Source: Bacteroidia bacterium (lineage in GTDB: Bacteria > Bacteroidota > Bacteroidia > Bacteroidales > Azobacteroidaceae). Taken from it: DNA of 5,635 nt. How positions within the stretch are numbered: the stretch's first letter is position 1; every line of letters starts with the position of its first letter. The stretch is taken from positions 1 through 5,635 of the forward strand of contig BNTW01000121.1 in assembly GCA_025996895.1 (NCBI GenBank), written 5' to 3'. Position numbers and translations under genes: made by a program. Below, piece after piece: positions 5,432 through 5,635 of this stretch. The notes under the pieces were generated by a model. It had not been told where the DNA came from and made no database searches. It worked only from the letters and a program-made list of their open reading frames with translations.

Positions 5432-5635
5432 ATGTATAAAATTGAATGGAGTTTGTTAGTGATTATAACAACAATCGTTATCTCATTGATCGTTTTATAT
5501 ATTGATGTAGATTTAGTCTGTGGATTAATTTATTCTAATGATGTTATTTTGTATTCGTTGCTTTTGATACTTATTAATGCAATATTGTTATTTGTAATAA
5601 TTAATATTCCACTTACCATTAGACTAGGTGACGAG
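5432..5635 (+). CDS. PH-domain (bPH-like) membrane protein, 3'-partial
   Basis: Only the first 68 codons are in the window; the frame is still open at the last base. MYKIEW, two hydrophobic segments (about residues 8-25 and 38-60) and LTIRLGDE match the PH-protein part of the frame at 166-663 at about 44 of 68 residues. A cytoplasmic PH-like domain should therefore follow beyond the right edge. The gene starts 6 bp after the stop of the 285-aa protein gene and is probably cotranscribed with it and with the radical SAM gene. The ATG is fixed by the alignment with the other copy and by the upstream stop. A role in the membrane is likely; the exact function is unknown. Confidence 0.8.
   Translation, partial: MYKIEWSLLVIITTIVISLIVLYIDVDLVCGLIYSNDVILYSLLLILINAILLFVIINIPLTIRLGDE
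5432..5635 (+). repeat. Direct repeat copy 2 (5' part of PH-protein gene)
   Basis: Right-hand partner of the repeat at 166-369, in the same orientation and 5,266 bp away. The best conserved DNA is 5567-5616, about 46 of 50 bases identical to 301-350. The copy continues beyond the window, so its full length and identity cannot be judged here. Confidence 0.8.

Overview
The window looks like an accessory region of a Bacteroidetes (probably Bacteroidales) chromosome. Three things suggest this: the AT-rich sequence; upstream regions that carry Bacteroides-type -7 boxes (TAnnTTTG) and no obvious Shine-Dalgarno sites; and protein types I associate with that phylum (a membrane protein with a bacterial PH domain, a transglutaminase-like lipoprotein with a discoidin-like C-terminus, and very small one-domain XRE-like regulators). 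All convincing genes are on the + strand. I see no rRNA, tRNA, CRISPR array, transposase or integrase.

Left part (1-873): the window opens inside the last ~55 codons of a DedA-family membrane protein. That frame runs without a stop into a two-helix, PH-domain membrane protein (from 166) and ends at 663. A 210-bp gap follows with a good intrinsic terminator (757-796) and a second terminator-like hairpin (815-855) just before the next gene.

Middle (874-3406): a small XRE-like regulator (874-1119), a perfect 14-bp inverted repeat over its stop codon, a Bacteroides-type promoter, a 656-aa transglutaminase-like lipoprotein (1198-3168), and a second small XRE-like regulator (3173-3406) only 4 bp later.

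Right part (3407-5635): another long inverted repeat just after the second regulator's stop, a second promoter-like site, then a tight set of genes: a radical SAM protein with SPASM-like C-terminal cysteines (3505-4533), a 285-aa protein with a lipoprotein-like signal, a helical leader-like region and a hydrophobic segment (4568-5425), and the start of a second PH-domain membrane protein (5432 to the window end). That last gene is a clear paralogue of the PH part at 166-663.

Two themes stand out. First, there is a repeated module of small XRE gene, inverted repeat, promoter and large effector gene or operon. Second, the region is bracketed by direct copies of the PH-protein gene, the left one fused in frame to the end of dedA. 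I infer that variable cargo was inserted or reshuffled at the 3' end of dedA. The radical SAM protein, the leader-like lipoprotein/membrane protein and the PH protein form a plausible but unproven protein-modification system at the cell envelope.
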